DNA of 64,000 nucleotides from Oscillospiraceae bacterium (GCA_004556975.1 SFFD01000001.1:59560-123559); one strand, 5' to 3'; shown: positions 17,559 through 26,217, counted from the stretch's first letter. Notes: generated from the letters alone by a model not told the origin. Program-made: numbers and translations.

Positions 17559-18887
17559 ATGTCAAAACCGATAATTGCCATAGTAGGGCGCCCAAATGTG
17601 GGAAAATCAACGCTTTTCAATAAACTTACCGGAAAGCGCCTTGCGATTGTAGAGGATACTCCCGGTGTTACCAGGGACAGAATATACAGCGAATGTGAAT
17701 GGCTCAACCATACTGTTATGCTTATCGACACCGGCGGTATCGAGCCCAAAACGGACGACGGAATGCTTTCAAAAATGCGCGACCAGGCAAATATCGCCAT
17801 TGAAAGCGCAGATGTAATAATTCTTGTTACCGACCTTTTGTCGGGCGTTACCGCCAATGACGCCGATATTGCCGCAATGCTGCTTAAAAGCGGCAAGCCG
17901 GTGGTGCTTTGCATAAATAAGTGCGACAGAATAGGCGAACCGCCGGCAGAATTTTATGAATTCTATAACCTTGGTCTCGGTGACCCGATAGCGGTTTCTT
18001 CCGTTCACGGACACGGAACCGGAGATCTTCTTGATGCGTGCTTTAAATATATTGATTTCGACAAAGAAGATGAGTATGATGAAGATACGGTAAAGGTTGC
18101 AATAATAGGCAAGCCAAATGTCGGAAAGAGCAGTCTTGTTAACCGCATCGCCGGAGAAGAACGCGTAATTGTTTCCGATATGGCAGGAACAACCCGCGAC
18201 GCTACAGATACCGAGGTTGAAAACAAGTACGGCAAGTTTGTACTTATTGATACCGCAGGTATACGCCGCAAAAGCAGAGTTGACGACAACGTTGAAAAAT
18301 ACAGCGTACTTCGTTCATATATGGCGGTGGACCGCAGCGACGTCTGCGTAATTATGATTGACGCTACCGAAGGTTTTACCGAGCAGGACAGCAAAGTCGC
18401 AGGCTATGCTCACGAACAGGGAAAAGCCTGCGTTATCGCCGTAAACAAATGGGACGCTGTCGAAAAAGACGGAAACACAATGAATAAGTTCCAAAAAGAA
18501 CTGGAAGCGGATTTCAGCTTTATGTCATATGCACCCATTGTATTTATTTCTGCGCTTACAGGTCAAAGAGTGGACAAGCTTTTTGAGCTTATTGTTTCAA
18601 CTTATGAACAAAACTGCCGCAGAATTTCAACCGGTATGCTCAACGACATGCTTTCGTATGCTACCGCAAAGGTACAGCCGCCGTCTGATAAGGGCAAAAG
18701 GCTCAAGCTGTATTATATGACTCAAGCTTCCACAAAGCCGCCTACGTTTGTTGTATTTTGCAACCGCTCTGATTTGTTCCATTTTTCTTACCAAAGGTAT
18801 ATTGAGAATCAAATAAGAGAAACATTCGGTCTTACAGGCACGCCGATTAAAATTGTCGTGCGCGAAAGAGGCAAAGATAAGGGTTAA
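17559..18887 (+). CDS. der: Ribosome assembly GTPase Der (EngA)
   Basis: Essential double-GTPase for 50S maturation, 442 residues. Two tandem G domains are visible: GRPNVGKST near residue 9 with DTGGIE and NKCD, and GKPNVGKSS near 185 with DTAGIRRK and NKWD. A C-terminal KH-like domain ends RERGKDKG. The start is ATG 17559 after a good GGAGG. It sits between the DUF512 gene and plsY in one transcription unit. Confidence 0.98.
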   Translation: MSKPIIAIVGRPNVGKSTLFNKLTGKRLAIVEDTPGVTRDRIYSECEWLNHTVMLIDTGGIEPKTDDGMLSKMRDQANIAIESADVIILVTDLLSGVTANDADIAAMLLKSGKPVVLCINKCDRIGEPPAEFYEFYNLGLGDPIAVSSVHGHGTGDLLDACFKYIDFDKEDEYDEDTVKVAIIGKPNVGKSSLVNRIAGEERVIVSDMAGTTRDATDTEVENKYGKFVLIDTAGIRRKSRVDDNVEKYSVLRSYMAVDRSDVCVIMIDATEGFTEQDSKVAGYAHEQGKACVIAVNKWDAVEKDGNTMNKFQKELEADFSFMSYAPIVFISALTGQRVDKLFELIVSTYEQNCRRISTGMLNDMLSYATAKVQPPSDKGKRLKLYYMTQASTKPPTFVVFCNRSDLFHFSYQRYIENQIRETFGLTGTPIKIVVRERGKDKG

Positions 18888-18909
18888 TTTTTTTCTGGAG
18901 GACGGTATT

Positions 18910-19566
18910 TTGGACGGCTTCGGAATGATATTTTTTGTATGTATTGGCGTTGCAGTAATTTCTTATCTTATCGGAAGTTGCAATATGGCAATAATCATAT
19001 CAAAATTTCATAAATTTAAAGACATACGCGATTATGGAAGCGGAAACGCAGGAACGACAAACATGCTGCGCATATTTGGGAAAAAGGCGGCGTCATATAC
19101 GTTTGGCGGCGATTTTATAAAAGGAGCGCTTACGGTTTTTATTGCGCGCGCGGCTTTACGCGGCCTTGAACTTCCGTTTGATATAGGTTACATTGCAGCA
19201 ATTTTTGTTGTGCTTGGGCATATTTTTCCTATATATTTCAAATTTAAGGGAGGAAAAGGTGTCGCTACGGCATTCGGCGCAATGCTGGTGCTTAACTGGA
19301 TTGCTTTTTGCACGATTCTCATAGGTCTTGTGCCGATGCTTTTTGTAATAAGAATCGTTTCCGCCATTTCTCTTTGCGGAGCCGCGCTTTATCCTGTTCT
19401 TACGGCGCTTGTACTTTGGCTTGAAAACGCGGATTTTGTTACGAAGATATTGCCGGATACGATTTGCGCGCTTGTTCTTTCGGCACTTACATTTTATGCA
19501 CACAGAGAAAACATTGCGCGTTTTCGCAACGGAACGGAGAACTTTTTTGGAGAAAAGAAAAAATGA
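18910..19566 (+). CDS. plsY: Glycerol-3-phosphate acyltransferase PlsY
   Basis: Membrane acyl-phosphate:glycerol-3-phosphate acyltransferase, first committed step of phospholipid synthesis; the product feeds CdsA. The three family motifs are present: a Gly/Ser-rich GSC loop, GSGNAGTTNMLR (phosphate loop) and KGGKGVATAFG. Several hydrophobic helices; 218 residues. The start is TTG 18910, 8 nt after GGAGG (18897-18901); reading further upstream would overlap der without a ribosome site. Its stop overlaps the next start (ATGA). Confidence 0.95.
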   Translation: MDGFGMIFFVCIGVAVISYLIGSCNMAIIISKFHKFKDIRDYGSGNAGTTNMLRIFGKKAASYTFGGDFIKGALTVFIARAALRGLELPFDIGYIAAIFVVLGHIFPIYFKFKGGKGVATAFGAMLVLNWIAFCTILIGLVPMLFVIRIVSAISLCGAALYPVLTALVLWLENADFVTKILPDTICALVLSALTFYAHRENIARFRNGTENFFGEKKK

Positions 19567-19931
19567 AGCTTAAAGTTAAGATGCCCGACCTTGTTCCGAA
19601 ATTCAGGTTTAAGCTTAAGATCAAAATAAAAGGTATAGAGCTTTCCGAACGGCAGAAAAAAATATTAAGCACCGCAGTTGTTGCGCTGGCTGTTTGCGGA
19701 TTTTACATCTGGCTTGGAATCGGCCTTGAAAAATACATGCCCGACGGATCAAGAGAAAATCTTCCTCCGCTTTTGGTAATGTACTCTGTTTTTCCTCTTT
19801 TTGTGCTGTTTTTCAGTATAAAAAGAGTAGTAAATATTTTGCGGGGCAAAGAGGACCAAGAGGTTATTGAACCCGCCGAGGCAAATTTGAAAGATTCTGA
19901 ACAGAATAAAGAAGAAGCACAGGCTAAATAA
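19563..19931 (+). CDS. Small two-helix membrane protein of unknown function
   Basis: 122 residues, not recognised. A strongly basic N-terminus (MKLKVKMPDLVPKFRFKLKIKIKG) is followed by two hydrophobic helices (about 41-62 and 74-92) separated by a short polar loop, and an acidic, Glu-rich tail. The start ATG 19563 overlaps the plsY stop (ATGA), so translation is probably coupled to plsY, and GGAG lies 11 nt upstream. It is the last gene of the DUF512-der-plsY unit. A role near lipid synthesis is only a guess from position. Confidence 0.7.
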   Translation: MKLKVKMPDLVPKFRFKLKIKIKGIELSERQKKILSTAVVALAVCGFYIWLGIGLEKYMPDGSRENLPPLLVMYSVFPLFVLFFSIKRVVNILRGKEDQEVIEPAEANLKDSEQNKEEAQAK

Positions 19932-19942
19932 TAAAATAAGAA

Positions 19943-19974
19943 CTCCCTGAGCAAGCGGCACAGGGAGCTCTTTA
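19943..19974 (+). terminator. Terminator after the plsY operon
   Basis: A 7-bp stem (CTCCCTG 19943-19949 with CAGGGAG 19961-19967) followed by a T-rich stretch. Confidence 0.75.
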
Positions 19975-20015
19975 TTTTTATAAAAATCAAACAGAAACTA
20001 CTGACACGGAAAATA

Positions 20016-20041
20016 GCCCTTACCGGTAATTCCGTAAGGGC
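20016..20041 (-). terminator. Terminator after rpmB (minus strand)
   Basis: An 8-bp stem (GCCCTTAC 20016-20023 with GTAAGGGC 20034-20041), followed on the minus strand by TATTTTCC. It lies 26 nt beyond the rpmB stop. Confidence 0.65.
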
Positions 20042-20067
20042 TAAATAAGCTAAAAATCAATTCGGTG

Positions 20068-20256
20068 TCAGATAGCGCGGGTGACTTTGCCGGAGCGCAG
20101 GCAACGAGTGCAAGCGTAAACATGGCAGGGTTTACCGTCAACAACAGCTTTTACGCGACGGACATTAGCTTTCCAGGTTCTGTTGGAACGTCTGTGGGAA
20201 TGGGAAACTTTGATACCAAAGGTAACACCTTTTCCGCAGAAATCACATTTTGCCAT
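20068..20256 (-). CDS. rpmB: Ribosomal protein bL28
   Basis: Small basic 50S protein, 62 residues, beginning MAKCDFCGKGVTFG with a CDFC...CTRC zinc-ribbon pair and the SHSHRRSNRTWKAN core. AAAGGAGGTG precedes the ATG. Single gene with its own promoter and terminator, transcribed away from the M50 protease operon. Confidence 0.98.
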   Translation of the reverse strand: MAKCDFCGKGVTFGIKVSHSHRRSNRTWKANVRRVKAVVDGKPCHVYACTRCLRSGKVTRAI

Positions 20257-20297
20257 AATGGCACCTCCTTTGTTCTTTCAGAAAGTCAACATTCATT

Positions 20298-20326
20298 ATT
20301 TTATCAGATAAAATATAAAAAAGCAA
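20298..20326 (-). promoter_or_regulatory. Promoter of rpmB
   Basis: On the minus strand: TTGCTT (20321-20326), 17-nt spacer, TAAAAT (20298-20303). Confidence 0.65.
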
Positions 20327-20439
20327 GTGCTTCGACATAAAAAATACAGCGATTTTTGTAAAATTTACTGAAGTACTTGAAAATAATTATGTTTACAAAA
20401 AATTTACGCTCGGTTTTGCTTTTATGAAGCCTGTCGCCC

Positions 20440-20468
20440 TTGTAAAAGTATCGTTTTTCTTATATAAT
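20440..20468 (+). promoter_or_regulatory. Promoter of the M50 protease-scpAB operon
   Basis: TTGTAA (20440-20445), 17-nt spacer, TATAAT (20463-20468), 41 nt before the start codon. The rest of the 253-nt interval between rpmB and this operon holds only the divergent rpmB promoter and AT-rich sequence. Confidence 0.7.
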
Positions 20469-20509
20469 AAGATAAATAATTATACGATGATTTGACTTAG
20501 GAGAATATT

Positions 20510-21196
20510 ATGCCTTCAATTTTTCACACAAGCTTTCAGTCTTTACTTTATATATTGATAATCAGACTTATTGTTGCGCTTACGGCGCTGCCGGTGCATG
20601 AATGCGCGCACGCCTATGCGGCAATGCGTATGGGCGACCATACTGCAGAACGGCAGGGAAGGCTTACGCTCAATCCGTTTGCGCACTTTGACCCCATCGG
20701 AACAACGGCGATTATTCTTTTTGGGTTTGGCTGGGCAAAGCCCGTTCCTATAAATCCGCTTAACTTCAATAATCCGAAAAAGGGAATGATGCTTTCTGCA
20801 CTGGCAGGTCCGCTTTCCAACATAGGATTGGCGTTTTTATCCATGGTATTCTATAAGCTTGTCCCGCTGCTTTCGTATATAGGCGTCGGCGCAAGTTTTG
20901 TAAGTACGTTAAGCACATTCTTTTATTATGCGATGACAATCAACATTTCCCTTGGCGTATTCAACCTTATTCCGATTCCGCCGTTGGACGGTTCCCGAAT
21001 TGCGACCTATTTTCTTCCGCAAAGAACCTATTTCAAAATAATGCAGTATGAACGTTATATTCTTATTGCTTTTTTCCTCATTCTGTGGCTTGGCGTTCTT
21101 GATATGCCCATTGCCTTTGTGGATGGTCTTGTTACAAAAGGACTTGATTTTATCACACTTCCGGTGGACTGGCTTGTAAGAGCAATCATAAGATAA
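20510..21196 (+). CDS. Site-2 protease family (M50B) membrane metalloprotease
   Basis: 228 residues, without a PDZ domain. HECAHAYAAMRMGD (zinc ligands plus catalytic Glu) lies in the first helix region, and NLIPIPPLDGSRI supplies the C-terminal Asp ligand. Four to six hydrophobic helices. Unlike rseP it is a compact, SpoIVFB-distant family common in Firmicutes ahead of scpA; its substrate is unknown. ATG start at 20510, with TTAGGAG upstream. First gene of a long operon ending with rluB. Confidence 0.88.
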   Translation: MPSIFHTSFQSLLYILIIRLIVALTALPVHECAHAYAAMRMGDHTAERQGRLTLNPFAHFDPIGTTAIILFGFGWAKPVPINPLNFNNPKKGMMLSALAGPLSNIGLAFLSMVFYKLVPLLSYIGVGASFVSTLSTFFYYAMTINISLGVFNLIPIPPLDGSRIATYFLPQRTYFKIMQYERYILIAFFLILWLGVLDMPIAFVDGLVTKGLDFITLPVDWLVRAIIR

Positions 21197-21225
21197 GACA
21201 AAACTGAAAGTTTGGAGATGCAACC

Positions 21226-21993
21226 TTGACGGAAAAATTACAATATAAGCTTGAAAGCTTTGAAGGACCGCTTGACCTTCTGCTTTTTCTTATTCAAAAG
21301 CATAAGCTTAATATTTACGATATAAATATCTCCGAACTGCTGGAGCAATACACAAACGCTATTCGAGGAACGGAAAACCTTGACGACCTTGAGGGTGCAT
21401 CGGAATTTTTGGAGATGGCTGCGCGGCTTGTTTATATAAAAACTGCTATGCTTTTACCCCGCGACGAGGATGATGAAGACAAAGACAAGCTTCGCCGCGA
21501 ACTTCAGGGAGAACTTATCGAATATCGGGCGTGCAAAGAGGCTGCGGAATATCTTCGCTGCAGATTTTGCGGAAACAGCGTGTTTTCGCGCATTCCGATG
21601 AAAATTGAAGCAGACAGCACGTATTCACGCATACACCCTTCGGAGGATATTATTCGCGCGTATCTATCCGCTCTTGGAAGAAAGCAGCGTAAACTGCCGC
21701 CGCCGGTAGAAGCATTCAGCGGAGTTGTTCACACAAAGCTTATTTCGGTGCCGTCAAGGGCCGTTATACTTTTGCGGCGGCTTTATAAAAAAACGAAAAT
21801 CAAGTGGAGCGAGCTTTTTAAAAATTCCGGAAGAAGCGAAAGCGTTGCAATGTTTCTTGCGGTTCTTGACCTTGTTAAAAACGGAAGAGTAAGGATAAGC
21901 GACGATAATCAGACGCTTGCCCTTGGCAGCAAGCAAAAGCACAGAAATGCAAAGGAAAAGGAGGACGCCGAGGTTGGAGCTGGAGCAATATGA
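21226..21993 (+). CDS. scpA: Segregation and condensation protein A
   Basis: Kleisin subunit that bridges SMC and ScpB in the chromosome condensin complex. 255 residues, with the typical kleisin N-terminus YKLESFEGPLDLLLFLIQKHKLNIYDI and a winged-helix C-terminus. TTG start at 21226, with GGAG (21214-21217) 8 nt upstream. Its last 20 nt overlap scpB, indicating coupling. No smc gene is in the window. Confidence 0.95.
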   Translation: MTEKLQYKLESFEGPLDLLLFLIQKHKLNIYDINISELLEQYTNAIRGTENLDDLEGASEFLEMAARLVYIKTAMLLPRDEDDEDKDKLRRELQGELIEYRACKEAAEYLRCRFCGNSVFSRIPMKIEADSTYSRIHPSEDIIRAYLSALGRKQRKLPPPVEAFSGVVHTKLISVPSRAVILLRRLYKKTKIKWSELFKNSGRSESVAMFLAVLDLVKNGRVRISDDNQTLALGSKQKHRNAKEKEDAEVGAGAI

Positions 21994-22564
21994 AAAAATG
22001 GCGGAAGCCATACTTTTTGCCGGCGGCGAGCCGGTGGAACAGAAAACCGTAGCTGCGGCAATGGAGCTTGATGAAGAAGCCGCCGTGGCTGTGCTTGAAA
22101 GTCTTCAGGCAAAGTATGAAAAATTCGCAAGCTCTATCGAGGTGCTTCGTCTTGACACACAGTGGCAGCTTTGCACAAGAAAAGAATATGAGCCATATAT
22201 ACGCAGCGCTTTTGAAATAAAGCGCAATATTCCGCTTTCTCAGGCGGCGCTGGAAGTGCTTGCCGTTGTGGCTTATAATCAGCCGGTAACCCGCGCTTTT
22301 GCCGAACAGGTAAGAGGAGTGGATTGCTCCGGAGTTATGTCCACCTTGGCGGAAAAGGGGCTTATTGAAGAAGCAGGCAGGCTTGACCTGCCGGGTAAGC
22401 CTATCGCATACAGAACAACGCCGCTTTTCCTGCGGTCGTTCGGACTTTCCTCACTTGAGGACCTGCCGCCCATAGCGGACGAAGCGGAAACCTCCGAAAA
22501 AGAGGACGAGGCGGAAAGACAGGAGGAAATCAAGGATCAGCAGTCGCTGTTCGACGGGCAATAA
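21974..22564 (+). CDS. scpB: Segregation and condensation protein B
   Basis: Partner of ScpA, two winged-helix domains: MELEQYEKMAEAILFAGGEPV, then ALEVLAVVAYNQPVTRAFAEQVRGVDCSG. The start is placed at TTG 21974 by the AAGGAGG around 21957-21963; earlier in-frame starts lie deep inside scpA. About 196 residues with an acidic, low-complexity tail (EAETSEKEDEAERQEE). Confidence 0.94.
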   Translation: MELEQYEKMAEAILFAGGEPVEQKTVAAAMELDEEAAVAVLESLQAKYEKFASSIEVLRLDTQWQLCTRKEYEPYIRSAFEIKRNIPLSQAALEVLAVVAYNQPVTRAFAEQVRGVDCSGVMSTLAEKGLIEEAGRLDLPGKPIAYRTTPLFLRSFGLSSLEDLPPIADEAETSEKEDEAERQEEIKDQQSLFDGQ

Positions 22565-22585
22565 AGAAATTCTGCCGGTGGGGAG

Positions 22586-23218
22586 GTGGTTACCGCGGGC
22601 TGGCTGATTTTTTTGGGAATAATACTGTTTATAATCTTGCTTTTGGCGCTGCCGGTTCATGTAATCGCCGAATGGAACGAGAAGCTCACCCTGCGGGTGC
22701 GGTATCTGTTTTTCAAATTCACGATAATTCCCGGCAAGGAAAAAGAAAAGAAAAAGAAAACGCCGAAAAAAGAAAAAGAAGAAAAGCCTACGGAAGAAAA
22801 ACCGAAAAAGCCGAAGAAAAAGCATACGCCGGAAGAAATTATTGACGGCTTTATCGACGCGGTGCACCGCTACGGTCCGGGAGCAAAGCAAATTTTGCGG
22901 AACATAAGAGTTCACAGGCTGGAGGGCTACTGGCAAATTGCGGCGGAGGACGCCGCAGCCTGCGCCATTCGCTACGGAAGAATTTGCGCGCTGCTCAATA
23001 CGGCGTTCGGCTTTTTGCGAAATTTGGTTAAAATCGAAAAGACAAAGCTTCGGGTATATCCGGATTTTATCGCGGAAAAGGAAGAAATCCGCGTGCTTGC
23101 GGATATTGAGGCAAACCCGCTTGTAGCTATAATCGGTGCGTTAAGAATCGCTTTTGCGTTTCTCAGCAATATTATAAAGGAACAGAAAAAAGAAACTTCA
23201 AAAAAGGAGCGTACATAA
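22586..23218 (+). CDS. DUF2953 (YtfI-like) membrane protein
   Basis: A hydrophobic N-terminal helix (about 5-25) is followed by a long Lys/Glu/Pro-rich linker (about 55-85, KEKKKKTPKKEKEEK) and a folded C-terminal DUF2953 domain. It lies directly before gerW, as ytfI does before ytfJ in Bacillus, suggesting a sporulation or spore-germination link. The start is uncertain: GTG 22586 lies almost inside the GGGGAGG ribosome-like site, and no better-spaced codon is visible. Confidence 0.78.
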   Translation: MVTAGWLIFLGIILFIILLLALPVHVIAEWNEKLTLRVRYLFFKFTIIPGKEKEKKKKTPKKEKEEKPTEEKPKKPKKKHTPEEIIDGFIDAVHRYGPGAKQILRNIRVHRLEGYWQIAAEDAAACAIRYGRICALLNTAFGFLRNLVKIEKTKLRVYPDFIAEKEEIRVLADIEANPLVAIIGALRIAFAFLSNIIKEQKKETSKKERT

Positions 23219-23668
23219 ATGAGTGAAAAAAATCTTGAAGGATTGCTTAATGTTTCTCTTGAAAACATCAAAGGACTTGTGGATTCCAATTCAATAATCG
23301 GAAGTCCCATAACCACACCGGACGGAACCACAATTATTCCGGTTTCAAAAGTAAGCTTTGGATTTGCTTCAGGCGGTTCGGATTTTCCTTCCACAAGCCC
23401 TAAAGAGATGTTCGGCGGCGGAAGTGGCGGCGGAGTTACAATTCAGCCCATGGCGTTCCTTGTAATAAAGGGTGAAAGCGTGCGTATGATTCAGGTTGCG
23501 GACAAGAACAATATCTCCGAACGGCTGGCAAATATGGTGCCGGACGCTATTGATACGGTTTCTTCTCTTATTAACGGAAAAAAGAAAAATGCCCAGGAAC
23601 CTGAAGTTATTGAAGAGATTAAGCCGGAAAAGCCTGCTGAAGGCGAAAGCACTGAAAAAGCCGAATGA
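23219..23668 (+). CDS. gerW: GerW/YtfJ family sporulation protein
   Basis: 149 residues: an N-terminal LLNVSLENIKGLVDSNSIIGSPITTPDGTTIIPVSKVSFGFASGGSDF core and a glycine-rich loop (FGGGSGGGVTIQP), typical of YtfJ/GerW, a forespore protein needed for efficient lysozyme-type germination in Bacillus. The acidic tail is variable. Its ATG immediately follows the DUF2953 stop. Its presence implies the organism comes from a spore-forming lineage. Confidence 0.92.
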   Translation: MSEKNLEGLLNVSLENIKGLVDSNSIIGSPITTPDGTTIIPVSKVSFGFASGGSDFPSTSPKEMFGGGSGGGVTIQPMAFLVIKGESVRMIQVADKNNISERLANMVPDAIDTVSSLINGKKKNAQEPEVIEEIKPEKPAEGESTEKAE

Positions 23669-23716
23669 CATAAAAGCAAATCACTTTTGCATATATCTTT
23701 GCGGGAGTGATATGAT

Positions 23717-24817
23717 TTGCGAAGGACAGTCGCTTTGATTTTATCCGTGCTCATAATTGCTGTTTTGAGCACAGAAGCTTTTGCAGATGCAAAGAGCGCC
23801 GTGCTCATTGATGCGGAAAGCGGAAGAGTGCTTTTTTCTCATAATAAGGATGAACGCCTTCCTATGGCGAGCACAACTAAGATTATGACGGCACTTATAG
23901 CGCTTGAACAGACAGATGCCGATAAAAGCTTTGCCGTAAAAGCAAGCGATGTTGCGGTGGAGGGCTCGTCAATGGGGCTTCTTCCAGGGGACAAGGTAAC
24001 CTTGCGCATTTTGGCACAGGGTATGCTTCTCGCTTCGGGAAATGATGCGGCAAATGCCGCTGCGGCGCGTGTGGCAGGCTCCGTGCCGGCATTTGTAAAG
24101 CTTATGAACGAAAGAGCAAGAGAACTTGGTTTAAAAAACACAAGCTTTATGACCCCTTCAGGCCTTGACGGAGAGAAGCATTACTCGACGGCATACGATA
24201 TGGCAATGCTTGCGCGCGAAGCACTAAAAAATCCTGATTTTGCCGAAATATGCGGAAAAACAAGCATAGCTGCGGAATATGGAAATCCGCCTTACAAACG
24301 ATGGCTTTCCAACCATAACAGGCTGCTGAAAAGCCTTGAGGGCGCCACCGGAGTTAAAACCGGTTTTACAAAAAAGGCGGGGCGCTGCCTTGTTTCATCT
24401 GCAGAAAGGGACGGAGTGAGTCTTATCTGTGCAACGCTTTCATGCCCGGACGATTGGGACTATCACACAAAGCTTTATAATGACTATTTCGCTTTGCTAA
24501 AATCTTTTGAGCTTGAGCACCTTGTTCCTGCAACGGCTGTTCCGGTAACGGGAGGAACAGCAAATTCGGTGGTACTCTATGCGAAACCGGTTTCAGCTTC
24601 TCTTTTTGCAGAAGAAGAGGAAGATATTCGTGTGGTTTTGAGCACGGAACCGTTTCTTTTTGCTCCGGTTGAGAGCAAAACCGTAGTAGGCTGGGCATAC
24701 TTTTACTCGGACAGTGTGCTCATAGCCAAAACGCCGCTTCTTACAAAGAATTCGGTGGATGTACAGCAATATAAAAAAGGCTTTTGGCAAAAAATAACGG
24801 ATAAGTTTGGTTTTTAG
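23717..24817 (+). CDS. dacF: Serine-type D-Ala-D-Ala carboxypeptidase (DacF-like)
   Basis: Peptidase S11 that trims stem pentapeptides of peptidoglycan outside the membrane. A signal peptide ends ...LSTEAFA before DAKSA; catalytic motifs are STTK (SxxK), SGN and KTG. A C-terminal PBP5-like beta domain follows and the protein ends KITDKFGF. 366 residues. The start is TTG 23717, 9 nt after GGGAG. An ATG five bases upstream is in another frame and stops after eight codons. Downstream of gerW; Bacillus DacB/DacF act on the spore cortex. Confidence 0.93.
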   Translation: MRRTVALILSVLIIAVLSTEAFADAKSAVLIDAESGRVLFSHNKDERLPMASTTKIMTALIALEQTDADKSFAVKASDVAVEGSSMGLLPGDKVTLRILAQGMLLASGNDAANAAAARVAGSVPAFVKLMNERARELGLKNTSFMTPSGLDGEKHYSTAYDMAMLAREALKNPDFAEICGKTSIAAEYGNPPYKRWLSNHNRLLKSLEGATGVKTGFTKKAGRCLVSSAERDGVSLICATLSCPDDWDYHTKLYNDYFALLKSFELEHLVPATAVPVTGGTANSVVLYAKPVSASLFAEEEEDIRVVLSTEPFLFAPVESKTVVGWAYFYSDSVLIAKTPLLTKNSVDVQQYKKGFWQKITDKFGF

Positions 24818-24825
24818 GAGAACAG

Positions 24826-25629
24826 ATGAAAGATACAAGAATTCAAAAGGCAATTGCCGATGCGGGGTATACATCCCGCCGAAAAGCGGAGGAGCTTATT
24901 GCCGCCGGAAAAGTCAAGGTTAACGGGCGTCCGGCTGAAATAGGAATGAAGGTCGATGTAAAACACGATTTGATTACGGTTAACGGCGAAGAAATCAACA
25001 CCGCTTCCGGTGAAAAGCTATGGTATGTTGCCCTTAATAAACCGCGTGGATTTGTTACCACAACATCGGATGAACTGGGAAGAAAAACGGTAATGGACCT
25101 TGTAACGGATATTCCGGCAAGAGTTTATCCCATTGGGCGGCTTGACCGCAACAGTGAGGGCTTGCTGCTTTTAACAAATGACGGTGCTTTTGCAAATATG
25201 GTGATGCACCCAAGCGGAAATATTACTAAAACCTATCGTGTAACAGTACGTGAAGACGCAAATGAAGAGCACCTTGTTCAGTTTGCGGAGGGAGTAAAAA
25301 TTGATACGGGTATTACCAAGCCTGCACAGGTAACGGTGCTTGAAAAAAGCGAAAACCGCACGGTTATGCAGTTTATTATAAGCGAGGGGAAAAACCGCGA
25401 AATAAGAAAAATGTGCGAAGCGGTAGGTCTTACAGTAATACGCCTTAAGCGTACCTCTATCGGCCCCATACGCCTTGGAATGCTTGCACAGGGTAAGTGG
25501 CGCGAGCTTGCTAAAGAAGAAGTTACGGCGCTTCGCAACGCTTCCGTAAAAGGAGTTTCAGAGCAGCCCGTGAAAAAGAAGGAAAATACCGCAAAAAAGC
25601 CGCTTGGAAAGATTGCAAGAAGGTTCTGA
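24826..25629 (+). CDS. rluB: RsuA/RluB-family rRNA pseudouridine synthase
   Basis: An N-terminal S4 domain (IQKAIADAGYTSRRKAEELIAAGKVKVNG) and a catalytic GRLDRNSEGLLLLTNDG motif place it with RluB, which modifies helix 89 of 23S rRNA. A basic Ser/Lys tail is present. 267 residues; ATG after TAGGAG, 8 nt from the dacF stop. Last gene of the operon, followed by a strong terminator. Confidence 0.94.
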   Translation: MKDTRIQKAIADAGYTSRRKAEELIAAGKVKVNGRPAEIGMKVDVKHDLITVNGEEINTASGEKLWYVALNKPRGFVTTTSDELGRKTVMDLVTDIPARVYPIGRLDRNSEGLLLLTNDGAFANMVMHPSGNITKTYRVTVREDANEEHLVQFAEGVKIDTGITKPAQVTVLEKSENRTVMQFIISEGKNREIRKMCEAVGLTVIRLKRTSIGPIRLGMLAQGKWRELAKEEVTALRNASVKGVSEQPVKKKENTAKKPLGKIARRF

Positions 25630-25650
25630 AAACGGTTTGAATTATATAAA

Positions 25651-25688
25651 AAATCGCCTTTTGCACTATAACAAAAGGCGATTTTTTT
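25651..25688 (+). terminator. Terminator after rluB
   Basis: A 13-bp perfect stem (25651-25663 with 25672-25684) ending in a T-run. The A-rich other side may also serve secG. Confidence 0.9.
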
Positions 25689-25698
25689 AAAACAAAAT

Positions 25699-25722
25699 CC
25701 CGAAGCCGGGGAAGGCTTCGGG
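25699..25722 (-). terminator. Terminator after secG (minus strand)
   Basis: A 9-bp GC-rich stem (25699-25707 with 25714-25722), followed on the minus strand by ATTTTGTTTT; 17 nt past the secG stop. Confidence 0.85.
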
Positions 25723-25739
25723 TAAAATTGCTTTATCAA

Positions 25740-25985
25740 TTATTTGAGATAAATGGTTGCTGCGTAAACAAGAATTGTAATTACAAAGAAAGCGACGGCA
25801 AGATATTTTGTTATACGGCAGAGTCTTGCTTCATTGCTTTTGGCTTCTGCGTTAAAACCGCCGGAGCTTTTTCCGCCAAGAGCAGACATTCCGTCTGCTT
25901 TGCTGCTCTGAAGAAGTACGGTAATGGTGATAAGAACGCAGGTTATGATAAGAAGAATACTTCCTATGATTTCGTAGACAGTCAT
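25740..25985 (-). CDS. secG: Preprotein translocase subunit SecG
   Basis: Small two-helix component of the SecYEG channel, 81 residues: helix 1 (about 5-25), the conserved LLQSSKADGMSALGGKSSGGF loop, and helix 2 near the C-terminus. GGAGG precedes the ATG. Single gene with its own promoter and terminator. Confidence 0.95.
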   Translation of the reverse strand: MTVYEIIGSILLIITCVLITITVLLQSSKADGMSALGGKSSGGFNAEAKSNEARLCRITKYLAVAFFVITILVYAATIYLK

Positions 25986-26018
25986 AATAAACCTCCAAAC
26001 AACACAATAGCTTGTATT

Positions 26019-26047
26019 ATAATAACACAGCCATCGCTAATTTGCAA
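26019..26047 (-). promoter_or_regulatory. Promoter of secG
   Basis: Minus strand: TTGCAA (26042-26047), 17-nt spacer, TATTAT (26019-26024); an overlapping TATAAT is also present at slightly longer spacing. Confidence 0.65.
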
Positions 26048-26217
26048 GAGTTTTTTTAAAAAAACAAAAAGTGGTTCGATTTGCCATGTATTATATAAAA
26101 AATGGGTGAGATAATTATAACAGCCGCTTGATTTTGATAAAAACGGCGTTTGCTAAATCAAAATCGAACAGCTTTTTTGCGGGTGTTTCATATAACGGAA
26201 ACACCCGCCTTTATTTT
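26048..26217. other. Gene-free interval with several inverted repeats
   Basis: 170 nt with no supported coding frame. It holds a 16-bp perfect palindrome GTTTTTTTAAAAAAAC (26050-26065), a 9-bp inverted repeat GATTTTGAT/ATCAAAATC (26132-26140 with 26159-26167) and an 11-bp GC-rich hairpin (26179-26189 with 26198-26208). The last is followed by CTTTATTTTTT on the + strand only, so it terminates + strand transcription, although no + gene ends here. Confidence 0.5.

Noticed and set aside
20065..20340. + strand open frame opposite rpmB
   Set aside because: rpmB is unmistakable and has a strong ribosome site; the frame also spans its promoter.
26179..26208. Hairpin as terminator for the small membrane protein gene at 26218
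   Set aside because: On the minus strand it is followed by A residues; its T-run is on the + strand side.
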